A DNA stretch of 64,000 nucleotides from NCBI GenBank assembly GCA_963734295.1, contig CAVTGS010000018.1, forward strand, positions 62,001 through 126,000, given 5' to 3'. Every line of letters starts with the position of its first letter. Positions within the stretch are counted from its first letter, which is position 1. Both the position numbers and the translations under genes were made by a program. A model generated the notes under the pieces. It had not been told where the DNA came from. It ran no database searches and was given only the letters and a program-made list of their open reading frames with translations. Positions 9,264 through 18,460 of the stretch are shown here, in pieces. The DNA is from JAEUMW01 sp963734295 (GTDB lineage Bacteria; Pseudomonadota; Gammaproteobacteria; Burkholderiales; JAEUMW01).

Positions 9264-11476
9264 TCAATACTCCACCCGCGCATGCAGGGCTGTCTGCGAC
9301 GCCGCGCGCGCCTCTCCCAGCGTGCGGATGCCGCGCGCTTCGAGCAAAGGGATCATCCGCAGGAAGGTTTCACCGGTGACGAGCGCATCGCCGAGGGCGG
9401 TATGCCGTGCCACCACGGCGACGCCGAGCCGCTCGGCGATCGCCTCGAGCGCGTGCGACGGTTGATTGGGGTGCAGCACCTCGGAGAGCAGCAGCGTGTC
9501 GAGGACGGGCTGCGTGAAGCGCACGCCGGTCGGTGCTTCCTTCAACTGCAGGAAGCGCATGTCGAATGCCATGTTGTGCCCCACCAGCACCGTCTCTTCG
9601 CAGAATTCGTGGAACTGCGGAAGCACTTCGTCGATCGTGGGTTGCCCCCGCAGCATCTCCTGAGAGATGCCGTGAATCGTCTCCGACATCGTGTTGACGA
9701 GTCGCTTCGGGTCGACGAGCTGCTCGTAGGTCTCGTAGCGCAGCAGCCGGTTGTTCACGATGCGGACAGCGCCGAGCGCGACGATCTCGTCGCCGCCCGA
9801 CGGATCGAGGCCGGTGGTCTCGGTATCGATCACGGTGTAGCTCAGCATCGTGAGCGGGACGCTGTCCTGCTTGGTCGACTGGCGGCCCTGGTGGAAGAGA
9901 TCGAAATCGTAGAACACCGGTCGGCTCTCGTCGTATGGCCGCGGCACGCCATGGACGGGCTGCACCGCCTGCGCGAGGGGCAGCAGCAGCCGGAAGACGG
10001 CCTGCTGGCGCACCTTGTCCAGGATGAAGACGGTCTCGGCGTCATGGCGCTCGGTCACGTCGCGCAGCGTGAGCGGGCTGTATTCGCCGCCCGCGTGCAT
10101 CGCATCCATCTCCCAGTCGTATACGGTCTGCTGCGAGATCGTCGGGCCCGACCACATCAGATCGAGCTCGGCGAAGCGCCCGCTGCGGGCCAGGTTGAAG
10201 CGCAGCTCGCGGATCTTGAACTCTTCCTTCAACCGGCCGGCGAGGTAGGTCAGGGCCTGCATGAGGGTGTAGCTGTCGGCCTTGATCCAGAGCGCGTCGT
10301 CGAGGTTTTCCGCCTTGGTGGCGAGCCCGAGCCGGGTTTCGATCTGCCGCCGCAACGCTTCGATCACGTCGGTTCCGAGCATCTCGTCGAGCGGCCATCG
10401 CGTCTTCAGCGCGGACGCATAGTCCGCGGTGGTCTGTTCGAGCTTTCTGCCGAGGTTGCTCACCTCTTCCCTGATCACGCGGATGAAGCGGTCGCGCTCG
10501 TGCGGCTTGCAGTCCGGATACTGGGTCAAGGTCTCCACCGCCGCGCGGATGCTCGCGAGCGAGGCACGGCTCGCCTCGGTCAACGACTGCAGCAGTTGGT
10601 CGCGGGTAACATCGCGCTCGAAGCTGCGCGTGATGTTCTCCAGCATCATGACGAATCCCGTGATCTTCGCACGCTCGGGGCGCTCAGGGTCGGCGGCACG
10701 CAGCAGAGCGTCCGTGGACGGCTCCGCCCGCGACGAGGACCGGCGCCATCTGCACGCGGATCAGTTGGCCGGCGCGGGTCGTGGTGACGAATTGCGCGTT
10801 GAGATCGGCCTCGCTTTTCTCGAGCCGCGACTCCACCGTTTCCAGCGCGTGGGCCAGCAGACTGCGATCGACGACCGCGAAGATGGAGCGGCCGAGACCG
10901 ATGAGCGAGGCGGCTGGCCGGACCCGGTCCGTGCCCGTTCGCGGAGACGCCGAGCGCCTGCCGCGCGCTCTCGTTGTAGAGCAGGATGCGGCCATCGATA
11001 TTGCATACCAGAACGCCCTGCGAGAGCTCGGACATGAGCGCAGCGAGCCGGTGCTTCTCCTCCTCCACCGACGACTTTGCCTGTGCGACCTTGGTCTCCA
11101 GGCCGCGCGCCAGCGCCTGACTGTGCTCGGCCAGCTCGTTCGCCGTGCGCGCGAGTAGGGCGAGCTCCGGCGGACCGACCGGGTCGATGCGATGCCCGGG
11201 ATTGGCTTTCAGCATGATATGCATCGCCTCCGCCACCTTGAGCGCGCCGCGCACGTAGCGGTTGTAGGCGATGACGAATGCGAGACCGAGCGCGCCCGTC
11301 ACCAGCACACCGAGCCCGAGCATCAACTGCACCCGCGGTGCAAGGATCTCGTTCACGCGACGCTGGCTCTCGAGCTCGAGGTCGTAGTAGAGCGCCAGGC
11401 CGGCGAGCACCGTCAGGCATACGAGAAGCCCGATGAACCCGAGAAGACAGAGCGCGGCTTTGGTATTGGCGTTCAC
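9264..11476 (-). CDS. Membrane sensor-kinase-like / 3'-5' DEDDh exonuclease fusion (two +1 frameshifts)
   Basis: Starts at GTG (11474-11476). There are two membrane helices (LLGFIGLLVCLTVLAGLALY and a second at about residues 50-72), then a HAMP-like stretch, a PAS-like segment (ELSQGVLVCNIDGRILLYNE), helices resembling a kinase dimerisation and ATPase region but without recognisable H, N or G boxes, and finally a DnaQ-type exonuclease. The exonuclease carries VIDTETTGLD, VGHNMAFDMRF and RHTALGDA, the DEDDh residues. Two single extra bases (near 10935 and 10730) divide the frame. It appears to be a membrane-anchored nuclease under signal-domain control; the target nucleic acid is unknown. It is divergent from the DUF4212/symporter operon. 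Confidence 0.8.
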
Positions 11477-11663
11477 TTTTCAAGCCAGTAGCGCGGAAGG
11501 CCGACTTGGAAGATAATCCGCAGCGGATGATGCAGGCCAAGGCGCGAACTCGTCACGACAGCCACTAGCCATGCGCCGTGCTTGTATCATTCCGGGGCGG
11601 TTCGGTCCAGTCCTGCTGCCGCGAGCACTTTCCAAACGACGTCAATCGAGAGGGGGGAAAACG

Positions 11664-11975
11664 ATGTCGACGGATGTCTATGAACGCATACGCAGAAACC
11701 CGAAGTTCGAGCAGCTCGTTGCAAAGCGCAGCCGCTTTGCGGTGAGCTTGTCGATCCTCGTGCTGGTGATCTTCTACGGTTTCATCCTCGTAGTAGCCTT
11801 CAAGCCTTCTCTGCTGGCAATACCGCTGTGGGAAGGTGCTGCAACCACCATCGCCATTCCGATCGGCGCCGGCATCATCTGGTTCTTCTGGCTGTTGACC
11901 GGTTACTACATCTACCGCGCCAACAAGGATTTCGACGGCATCAACGCGGACATCGTCAGGGAGGCCATGAAATGA
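11664..11975 (+). CDS. DUF4212 small membrane subunit of a sodium/solute symporter
   Basis: 103 residues with two membrane helices (SLSILVLVIFYGFILVVAF and TTIAIPIGAGIIWFFWLLTG). The ATG at 11664 is preceded by AGAGGGGGGAAAA, a strong ribosome site. The gene overlaps the symporter start by ATGA (11972-11975), which implies translational coupling. DUF4212 proteins regularly precede VC_2705-type symporters and are thought to act as their accessory subunit, in the manner of YjcH with ActP. Confidence 0.85.
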   Translation: MSTDVYERIRRNPKFEQLVAKRSRFAVSLSILVLVIFYGFILVVAFKPSLLAIPLWEGAATTIAIPIGAGIIWFFWLLTGYYIYRANKDFDGINADIVREAMK

Positions 11976-13645
11976 CTCGGACGATGCTGAACTGGTCTGC
12001 GGCCCTGTTTGCCGCAGTGTGGACCGGATGCGCGCTCGCCGGGCCGGCGGTGGCAGAGACGGAGCAACAGCCGCTCAACATCCCTGCCATCGTGATGTTC
12101 CTGGTCTTCGTGGCAGCGACGCTCGGCATCACCTACTGGGCCGCCAAGCGCACCAAGACCGCGAGCGACTACTACGCGGCGGGGGGCGGCATCACCGGCA
12201 CCCAGAACGGCCTTGCGATCGCCGGCGATTACATGTCCGCGGCTACTCTGCTCGGCATTACGGGGCTCGTGTACTCGAAGGGCTTCGATGGCTTCATCTA
12301 CTGCATCGCCTTCTTCGCGTGCTGGCCGATCATCATGTTCCTGATGGCGGAGCGACTGCGCAACCTCGGCAAGTTCACCTTCGCGGACATCACGTCCTAC
12401 CGTCTGGATCAGAGGAAGGTTCGCACCATGGCGGCGATCGGTTCGCTGACCGTGGTCGTCTTCTACCTGATCGCCCAGATGGTGGGCGCCGGGCAGCTCA
12501 TCAAGCTGCTGTTCGGACTCCCATACTGGATGGCGGTAGTATTGGTGGGCGTGATGATGGTGATCTACGTCACCTTCGGCGGTATGCTCGCCACCACCTG
12601 GGTGCAGATCATCAAGGCTTGCCTGCTCCTCGGCGGCGGTACCACCGTGATGCTGCTGGCCATGTCGCAGTTTGGCTTCAACTTCGAGACGCTGGCGCAG
12701 AAGGCGGTGTCGCTACACAAGGACGGCGGCAAGATCATGGTTCCCGGCAACATGCTGGCAGACCCGGTCACGGCGGTGTCGCTGGGGATGGGCCTCATGT
12801 TCGGCACCGCGGGGCTGCCGCACATCCTGATGCGGTTCTTCACCGTGCCGGATGCCAAGCAGGCGCGCAAGAGCGTGTTCGTCGCGACCTTCTGCGTCGG
12901 TTTCTTCTTCTGTGTCGTGAGCCTGATGGGACTGTCGGCAATCGTGATCGTCGGCCAGAATCCGGCCTATTTCGAGGGTGGCAACATCGCGGGCAAGATG
13001 ATCGGCGGCACCAACATGCCGGCGCTGCATCTCGCACATGCCGTCGGCGGGAATCTGCTGCTCGGCTTCCTCGCGGCGGTTGCGTTCGCCACCATCCTCG
13101 CGGTGGTATCGGGTCTGGCGCTCGCTGGCGCCTCTGCGATCGCGCACGACATCTACGCCAACGCAATCAAGCTCGGCAAGGTGTCCGAAGCGTCGGAGGT
13201 GCGCGTTTCCAAGCTCTCCTCACTGGCGCTCGGGGTGATCGCGGTCCTGCTCGGCATTCTGTTCGAGAAGTTCAATGTCGCCTTCCTGGTGGGGTTGGCA
13301 TTCGGCATCGCTGCCTCCTGCAATTTCCCCGTGCTGTTCCTTTCCATGTACTGGAAGGGTCTTACCACCCGGGGCGCGGTGTGGGGCGGCCTCGCGGGAC
13401 TGGTTGCCGCAGTGGCGATCGTGGTGTGCTCCAAGGCCGTGTGGGTGACCGTGCTCGGCAATCCGACGCCCCTTTTCCCTTACGAGCAGCCCGCCGTCTT
13501 CTCGATGCCGTTGGCGTTCTTCGTGTGCTGGCTGGTATCGAAACTCGACCACAGCGCGCAGGCCGCCAAGGAGAAAGCTGCGTTCGAGGATCAGTACGTG
13601 CGCGCGCAGACCGGCTTCGGGGCAGCGGGCGCGGCCTCTCACTAG
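11972..13645 (+). CDS. actP: Cation/acetate symporter, SSS family (ActP-like)
   Basis: 557 residues, intact. An N-terminal cleavable signal (TGCALAGPAVAET) precedes about 13 membrane helices. Sodium:solute symporter features include TASDYYAAGGGITGTQNGLA, GDYMSAATLLGITGLVYSKG and TFGGMLATTWVQIIKACLLL. Long length, signal peptide and partner gene fit the acetate permease branch (ActP/VC_2705) rather than proline or sugar symporters. It takes up short-chain carboxylates driven by Na+. A strong terminator follows about 100 bases downstream. The symbol is by family similarity, not proof of substrate. Confidence 0.85.
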   Translation: MTRTMLNWSAALFAAVWTGCALAGPAVAETEQQPLNIPAIVMFLVFVAATLGITYWAAKRTKTASDYYAAGGGITGTQNGLAIAGDYMSAATLLGITGLVYSKGFDGFIYCIAFFACWPIIMFLMAERLRNLGKFTFADITSYRLDQRKVRTMAAIGSLTVVVFYLIAQMVGAGQLIKLLFGLPYWMAVVLVGVMMVIYVTFGGMLATTWVQIIKACLLLGGGTTVMLLAMSQFGFNFETLAQKAVSLHKDGGKIMVPGNMLADPVTAVSLGMGLMFGTAGLPHILMRFFTVPDAKQARKSVFVATFCVGFFFCVVSLMGLSAIVIVGQNPAYFEGGNIAGKMIGGTNMPALHLAHAVGGNLLLGFLAAVAFATILAVVSGLALAGASAIAHDIYANAIKLGKVSEASEVRVSKLSSLALGVIAVLLGILFEKFNVAFLVGLAFGIAASCNFPVLFLSMYWKGLTTRGAVWGGLAGLVAAVAIVVCSKAVWVTVLGNPTPLFPYEQPAVFSMPLAFFVCWLVSKLDHSAQAAKEKAAFEDQYVRAQTGFGAAGAASH

Positions 13646-13745
13646 CAGGGGGCACAGCAAAGACCGCGGGCGGCACCGCCGCGAAGGGACTGGGCGCGCC
13701 CATCGAGGCTTCGCCGCACCGCAGGTCCGATCATCCGCAAATTGA

Positions 13746-13770
13746 CGCCGGCCATCCGCCGGCGTTTTTT
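13746..13770 (+). terminator. Rho-independent terminator after the symporter operon
   Basis: A perfect 7-bp stem, CGCCGGC / GCCGGCG, with a 5-base loop is followed directly by six T residues (13765-13770) and further T-rich sequence. It separates the acetate block from the betaine-lipid operon. Confidence 0.9.
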
Positions 13771-13860
13771 CTTCTTGTTTTCTTAACGCCGGCGTCACAC
13801 ACCCCGCCTACCCTTGGGGCCACCTCGCGCCTACGCGCGGCCAACCGCAAGGGGTTCGCT

Positions 13861-15058
13861 TTGAAGCCGGATCAATCGCTCGCCGACCACCTCGACCAGA
13901 AGGTGTTCGCTGCGATTTATTCGCGCTCACTCGTCTACAACACCTGCTGGGAGGATCCGGCCGTCGACCGGCGCGCACTCGAGCTCTCTGCCTCCGACAC
14001 GGTGCTCGCCATCACCAGCGCCGGCTGCAACGTCCTCGACTACGCCCTGGTCGGTCCGCGCCGCATCCACGCCGTGGACGCGAATCCGCGCCAGACGGCG
14101 CTCCTCGAGCTCAAGCTCGCGGGCATCCGGCACCTCGACTTCGATTCGTTCTTCGCGATCTTCGGAACGGGGCGGCACCCCCGGTTCCGCGAGCTCTACG
14201 GACAGCGCCTGCGGGGCGATCTATCCGCCTTCGCGCGACACTACTGGGACCGGCGCGTGGCCTGGTTCGACGGGCGCCGCGCGACTTTTTATTTCCACGG
14301 TCTGGCCGGCCTCGTCGCGCGCCTCTTCCGGTCGTACCTGCGGCTGCGGCCGCAACTCGCCGCGGGCGTGCGTGCCTTGTTCGATGCGCGGTGCCTGGAC
14401 GAGCAGCGTCACCTCTACGACACGCGTGTGGATCCGCACATGTGGAGCGCCGGCATGACCTGGACGCTGTCACGGCAGCTCACGATGAGCCTGCTCGGCG
14501 TGCCGATGCCGCAGCGGCGCGAGGTCGTGGCGCAGCACGCGGGCGGCATCGCGGGTTTCGTCCGCGACGCGATCGAGTATGTCTTCCGGTGTCTGCCGGT
14601 CTGGACCAACTACTTCTGGGCGGTCTACGTGCGCGGCCACTACACGCCTGCGCTGCTGTCCCGAGTATCTCAAGCCGGAAAACTTCGCTGCGCTGAAGGG
14701 CGGTCTCGCGGACTGCATCCGGACGCACTCCTGCACCGTCACCGAGTTCCTGAACGGCACCGACGAGCGGATCACGAAGTTCGTGCTGCTCGACCACATG
14801 GACTGGATGAGCTGCTACTACCCCGAGGCGCTGGCGGCGGAGTGGGCTGCGATCCTCGACCACGCGACCTCCGATGCCCGGGTCATCTTCCGCAGCGCCC
14901 ACGCCCGTCCTGCCTACCTCGACTCCCTCGCCGTCGGCGATACGCGGCAGGGGCTGCGCGACGTGCTCCGCTTTCACGACGATCTCGCGCACGAGTTGTC
15001 GCGGCTCGACCGCGTGCACACCTACGCCGGCTTCCACATCGCCGACGTGAGGACGTAG
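13861..15058 (+). CDS. btaA: BtaA-like S-adenosylmethionine:diacylglycerol 3-amino-3-carboxypropyltransferase (DUF3419; one +1 frameshift)
   Basis: First enzyme of betaine lipid (DGTS) synthesis, transferring the aminocarboxypropyl group of SAM to diacylglycerol at the membrane. The start is a TTG (13861) with AAGGGG six bases upstream. Family-type segments are VYNTCWEDPAVDRRAL, ITSAGCNVLDYAL and HAVDANPRQTALLELK (SAM-binding), with FRELYGQRLRG and later FVLLDHMDWM. About 399 codons, near the usual BtaA length. One extra base near 14660 breaks the frame between GHYTP and CCPEYLKPENF. The next gene is the matching methyltransferase, 4 bases away, which makes the assignment much firmer than DUF3419 alone would. 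Confidence 0.87.
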
Positions 15059-15062
15059 AACG

Positions 15063-15794
15063 ATGGCGATCGCCGACGCGAGAACCCTGTGGCGGATGGT
15101 CCGCGGGCAGCCGGCCGGTGCCTCGCTGCGCGAGCGTCTCGAGCGTTTCTACGCACCGCAGGCGAGCCGCTACGACGCCTTCCGCGAGGGCTTCCTGCAT
15201 GGCCGGGGCGAGCTCGTCGCGCGGCTGCCCGTCGAGCCCGGCGCGACGATCGTCGAGCTGGGCGGAGGCACCGGACGCAACCTCGACTTCCTCGGCGACC
15301 GGTTGAGCGAGCTCGGGCGATACGAGATCGTGGAGCTGTCGCCTTCAATGGCGGCGCAGGCACGGGCGCGCGCGGCGTCCCGCCCGAACGTGGGCGTCAC
15401 CGAGGCCGACGCCGTGCGGTTCAGGCCGTGCGATGCCGTCGACTGCGTGCTCTTCTCCTATTCGCTCACCATGATGCCGGACTGGTTCCGCGCCGTGGAC
15501 AACGCCGTGTCGATGTTGAAGCCCGGCGGTGTGCTCGGCGTCGTCGACTTCTACGTCGCGCGCCGTTTCCCCGCAGCGGGGCGGGTGCGCCATCGCGTCG
15601 GAACGCGTGTCTTCTGGCCGCTGTGGTTTGCGCACGACGGCGTGTATCTGTCGCCCGATCACTTGCCCTACCTCGAGTCGCGCGTCGAGCCGCTGTGCTG
15701 CGAGGAGCATTCGGGCCGCGTTCCCTGGCTGCCGGGCTTGCGCGTGCCGTGGTACCTCTTCGTCGGCCGCAAGGTCACGCCCGCAGAGCCGTAA
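15063..15794 (+). CDS. btaB: BtaB-like SAM-dependent N-methyltransferase
   Basis: 243 residues, class I methyltransferase fold: motif I IVELGGGTGRNLDFL, then YEIVELSPSMAAQA and VLFSYSLTMMPDW. The C-terminal part (FWPLWFAHDGVYLSPDHLPY and WYLFVGRK) is typical of proteins encoded beside btaA. BtaB performs the three N-methylations that turn diacylglyceryl-homoserine into DGTS. It starts 4 bases after btaA and is followed 3 bases later by the metallophosphoesterase, so a three-gene operon is clear. Confidence 0.87.
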   Translation: MAIADARTLWRMVRGQPAGASLRERLERFYAPQASRYDAFREGFLHGRGELVARLPVEPGATIVELGGGTGRNLDFLGDRLSELGRYEIVELSPSMAAQARARAASRPNVGVTEADAVRFRPCDAVDCVLFSYSLTMMPDWFRAVDNAVSMLKPGGVLGVVDFYVARRFPAAGRVRHRVGTRVFWPLWFAHDGVYLSPDHLPYLESRVEPLCCEEHSGRVPWLPGLRVPWYLFVGRKVTPAEP

Positions 15795-15797
15795 TCG

Positions 15798-16619
15798 ATG
15801 CCGCAGGTGCGCTCGATCTTCCTCTCCGACATCCACCTCGGCACGCGCGCGTGCCAGGCCGAACGGCTGCTCGAATTCCTGCGCGAGTACGAGTCCGAGC
15901 ACCTCTTCCTCGTCGGCGACATCGTCGACTTCTGGGCCATGAGCCGCGGAATCCACTGGACGGCGGCCCAGAACACGGTGGTACAGAAGATTCTCAAGCG
16001 CGCGCGTCACGGGGAGCGCGTGGTGTTCATTCCCGGCAATCACGACGAGGCGATCCGCGAGCACGCGGGCATCTCGTTCGGCGACATCCTGGTGGTGCAC
16101 GAACACGTGCACACGGCCGCCGACGGCAAGCGCTACCTGCTGCTGCACGGCGACGAGTTCGACACCGTCACCCGCTGTCACCGCTGGCTCGCCGTGCTGG
16201 GCGACCGTGCCTACGCGTTCGTCGTGCGGTTGAACGTCACGCTGTCGTGGATCCGGCGCTCGCTCGGCGTTCCGGGCTACTGGTCGCTCTCCGGCTACGC
16301 CAAGCGCAAGGTGAAGAGCGCGGTGAGCTTCATCGACGACTTCGAACACTCCGTGGTGCGCAACGTCAGGGACCGCAACCTCGACGGCGTGATCTGCGGC
16401 CACATCCACGCCGCCGCCATCCGCGAGATCGAAGGCGTCACCTACATCAACTGCGGCGATTGGGTGGACAGCTGCACCGCCATCGTGGAGCACGGCGACG
16501 GCCGCATGGAAGTCGTGCACTGGGGGGCGCGCAGCCGGCTCTCCAAGCCTCGGGTGGCTCCCTCCTTCGAGGCGGCGGACGAGCTGCCTGCGGCCGGCCC
16601 TCCGCGCATCGCGGCCTGA
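15798..16619 (+). CDS. Metallophosphoesterase, PlcP/LpxH-like (probable phospholipase C of phosphate starvation)
   Basis: 273 residues with the dinuclear metal site of calcineurin-like phosphoesterases: FLSDIHLGTRA, VGDIVDFWAM, IPGNHDEA, LLHGDEFDT and ICGHIHAA. Such proteins are often named UDP-2,3-diacylglucosamine diphosphatase. However, Sinorhizobium PlcP, which strips headgroups from phospholipids to supply diacylglycerol under phosphate limitation, belongs to this group. Its place as third gene of a btaAB operon argues for the PlcP role: it would feed diacylglycerol to BtaA and release phosphate. LpxH activity remains the alternative. Confidence 0.75.
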   Translation: MPQVRSIFLSDIHLGTRACQAERLLEFLREYESEHLFLVGDIVDFWAMSRGIHWTAAQNTVVQKILKRARHGERVVFIPGNHDEAIREHAGISFGDILVVHEHVHTAADGKRYLLLHGDEFDTVTRCHRWLAVLGDRAYAFVVRLNVTLSWIRRSLGVPGYWSLSGYAKRKVKSAVSFIDDFEHSVVRNVRDRNLDGVICGHIHAAAIREIEGVTYINCGDWVDSCTAIVEHGDGRMEVVHWGARSRLSKPRVAPSFEAADELPAAGPPRIAA

Positions 16620-16701
16620 TCCGTTCCTTCCGAACCTGCGCCCGAGGGCATAATACGCATGCGGTGGCCCGTGTACGGCGTGCAGTTTCCCCGGAGAAGC
16701 G

Positions 16702-17070
16702 ATGAAGGCAGCGATGGCCCTCGCGGTTGGCCTCGTGGTCGCGCCCATCGCTGGCGCGGCCGACGCGCTGCCGCGCGGTACGGACTGGCAGGTGGCGGGG
16801 CGCCTCGGTCTCCTGCAGTTCGTCGTCGTGTCGGAACCCCGGGCCAGGGACCGCGCGTTCTACGACTCGATCGTGAAGTCGCTCTGCGAGCCTGACACGA
16901 CCTGTTTCCTGCGCTTCTTCACCAACTCGAAGAAAGCGCCGGTCAAGGTTCCGCTGCCCGACGCCATCCTCGCCGAGCCGACCGCGATGTTCCAGCGCTC
17001 GGCGAAGCAGGGCAACGCGGTGTTTCAGTGGAGCTGCCGCACTGGTCTCGCCGCGGGAAATTGCTTTTAG
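16702..17070 (+). CDS. Small exported protein of unknown function
   Basis: 122 residues with a signal peptide (MKAAMALAVGLVVAPIAGAA, cleavage probably after AGAADA). The mature part contains VVVSEPRARDRAFYDSIVKS, CEPDTTCFLRFFTNSKKAP and a C-terminal WSCRTGLAAGNCF. Three or more cysteines suggest periplasmic disulfides. I recognise no family. The stop overlaps the following porin frame, so the two are probably co-transcribed. Confidence 0.6.
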   Translation: MKAAMALAVGLVVAPIAGAADALPRGTDWQVAGRLGLLQFVVVSEPRARDRAFYDSIVKSLCEPDTTCFLRFFTNSKKAPVKVPLPDAILAEPTAMFQRSAKQGNAVFQWSCRTGLAAGNCF

Positions 17071-18336
17071 CCCCGCCCGGCACGCGAGCGCTCGCGTGCG
17101 CGGCGGGTACCGCTTGCTTCCTGTGTGCCGCGCCGGTCTTCGCGCAGGAAGCCACGGGCGCGCCTACGGTGCTCGGCACCTCCGACGTCTCGGGCGTCTC
17201 GAGGGTCGGCCGCGTGCACGAGGCCGTCCGGCGTTCGACCCAACGCCACTCGCTTTACCAGGAGATCGCCGATCTGTACGGCGACTACTCCCGCTTCAAG
17301 ACACGGGCTCAGAACGAGACCGGTCTGCAGTGGTCGCTGGATGCAACGCTTCTGCAGCAGTGGGGTGTCCCGGGCGGGGGCAGTGCCGCGCTGCAAGTTT
17401 CTCGGGAGTCTCTCGCTGAACTACGACCTCTTCGCCGATCCGACCTTGGGCGCAGGGTCGCTGCAGTTCTTAGGCTTTTTTAACAGCTATCTCACGCGCC
17501 AGGACGGCGCCGAAATCCAGTCGAACCTGGGCCTCATCACACCCATCAACGATTGGCCGGTGAACCAGAGCCAGTTCACGCAACTGACCTATACGCAGAC
17601 GCTTCCCGGCAACCGGGTGTCGATCTCGGTCGGCCAGTACCCGGCCTTCAACTTCGACGGCAACCAGTACCTCGGCAACTCGCAACAGAACTTCCTGAAT
17701 TACATCTTCGCGCAAAATGGGAGTGCGACCTACGCTGCGGCAGGTCTGGGCGCGTATGCCGAATGGAATGCGACCAGTGCGATCAAGCTCGCCGGAGGTC
17801 TCCAGTATCCGAACAGCGCGTCGATCGCTACACTGCAAACGGGCAGGCAGGGTGACCAGGGCTGGTTCGCATACGCCCAGTGGACGCCGAAGCTCAAGGG
17901 TCTCGGCGCCGCTCAGCATTCCTTCACCTGGTACGAGTCGCCGGCCACCGGCCTGGAGCCCGCCACGCGCGGCTGGTCGCTCAATGCCGTGCAGAATGTG
18001 AGCGACACGTGGGCGGTCTTCGGGCGGGCTAACGGAGCCCTCGGATTCACGACGTCGATCAGGGGATCGTATGCGTTGGGCGTGGCGATGAATAATCCGC
18101 TGCGGCGCAGTCCGACCGACCAGATCGGCGTGGCCATCGGTTTGAGCGCTGCTGCCGGTGAACCGACGAACCCGTCGAACGCACGTAACGAAAAGATCCT
18201 CGAGGCCTACTGGAACTGGACCTTCTTCGGCGGGTTGCTGCTCACGCCCGACGTGCAGCTCACCTTCGATCCCGCGCTGAACCCCGACCGGGACAGCGTG
18301 TGGATCCTGTCGCTGCGGGCGACCCTGATGTTTTGA
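17028..18336 (+). CDS. OprB-type carbohydrate porin (one +1 frameshift)
   Basis: Outer-membrane beta-barrel protein of about 430 residues. A signal peptide ends near CFLCAAPVFAQEA. A coil-like segment (VHEAVRRSTQRHSLYQEIAD) precedes the barrel. Strands rich in alternating aromatic and polar residues follow (QTLPGNRVSISVGQYPAFNF, FAYAQWTPKLKGL), and the protein ends in the aromatic SLRATLMF. One extra base near 17390 joins SAALQ to KFLGSLSLNYDLF. The start is uncertain: GTG at 17028 or TTG at 17061, both overlapping the preceding gene. Lying between betaine-lipid genes and phoD, it could pass phosphorylated compounds, but OprB homology favours sugars. Confidence 0.75.
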
Positions 18337-18460
18337 GCTTCGACGTGGAGCCGATCGCGGCGGGTGCCCGCGACGAGCCGGTGCAAGGTGGCAGACACCA
18401 TGCAATGCGCGATAATCGTTCATGCTTGAAATCGATATCGAGCGCTAAACTCCGCGCGCC

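Noticed and set aside
13771..13860. Pho box before btaA
   Set aside because: No pair of CTGTCAT-like half-sites with 11-base period is present; phosphate control is inferred only from gene content.
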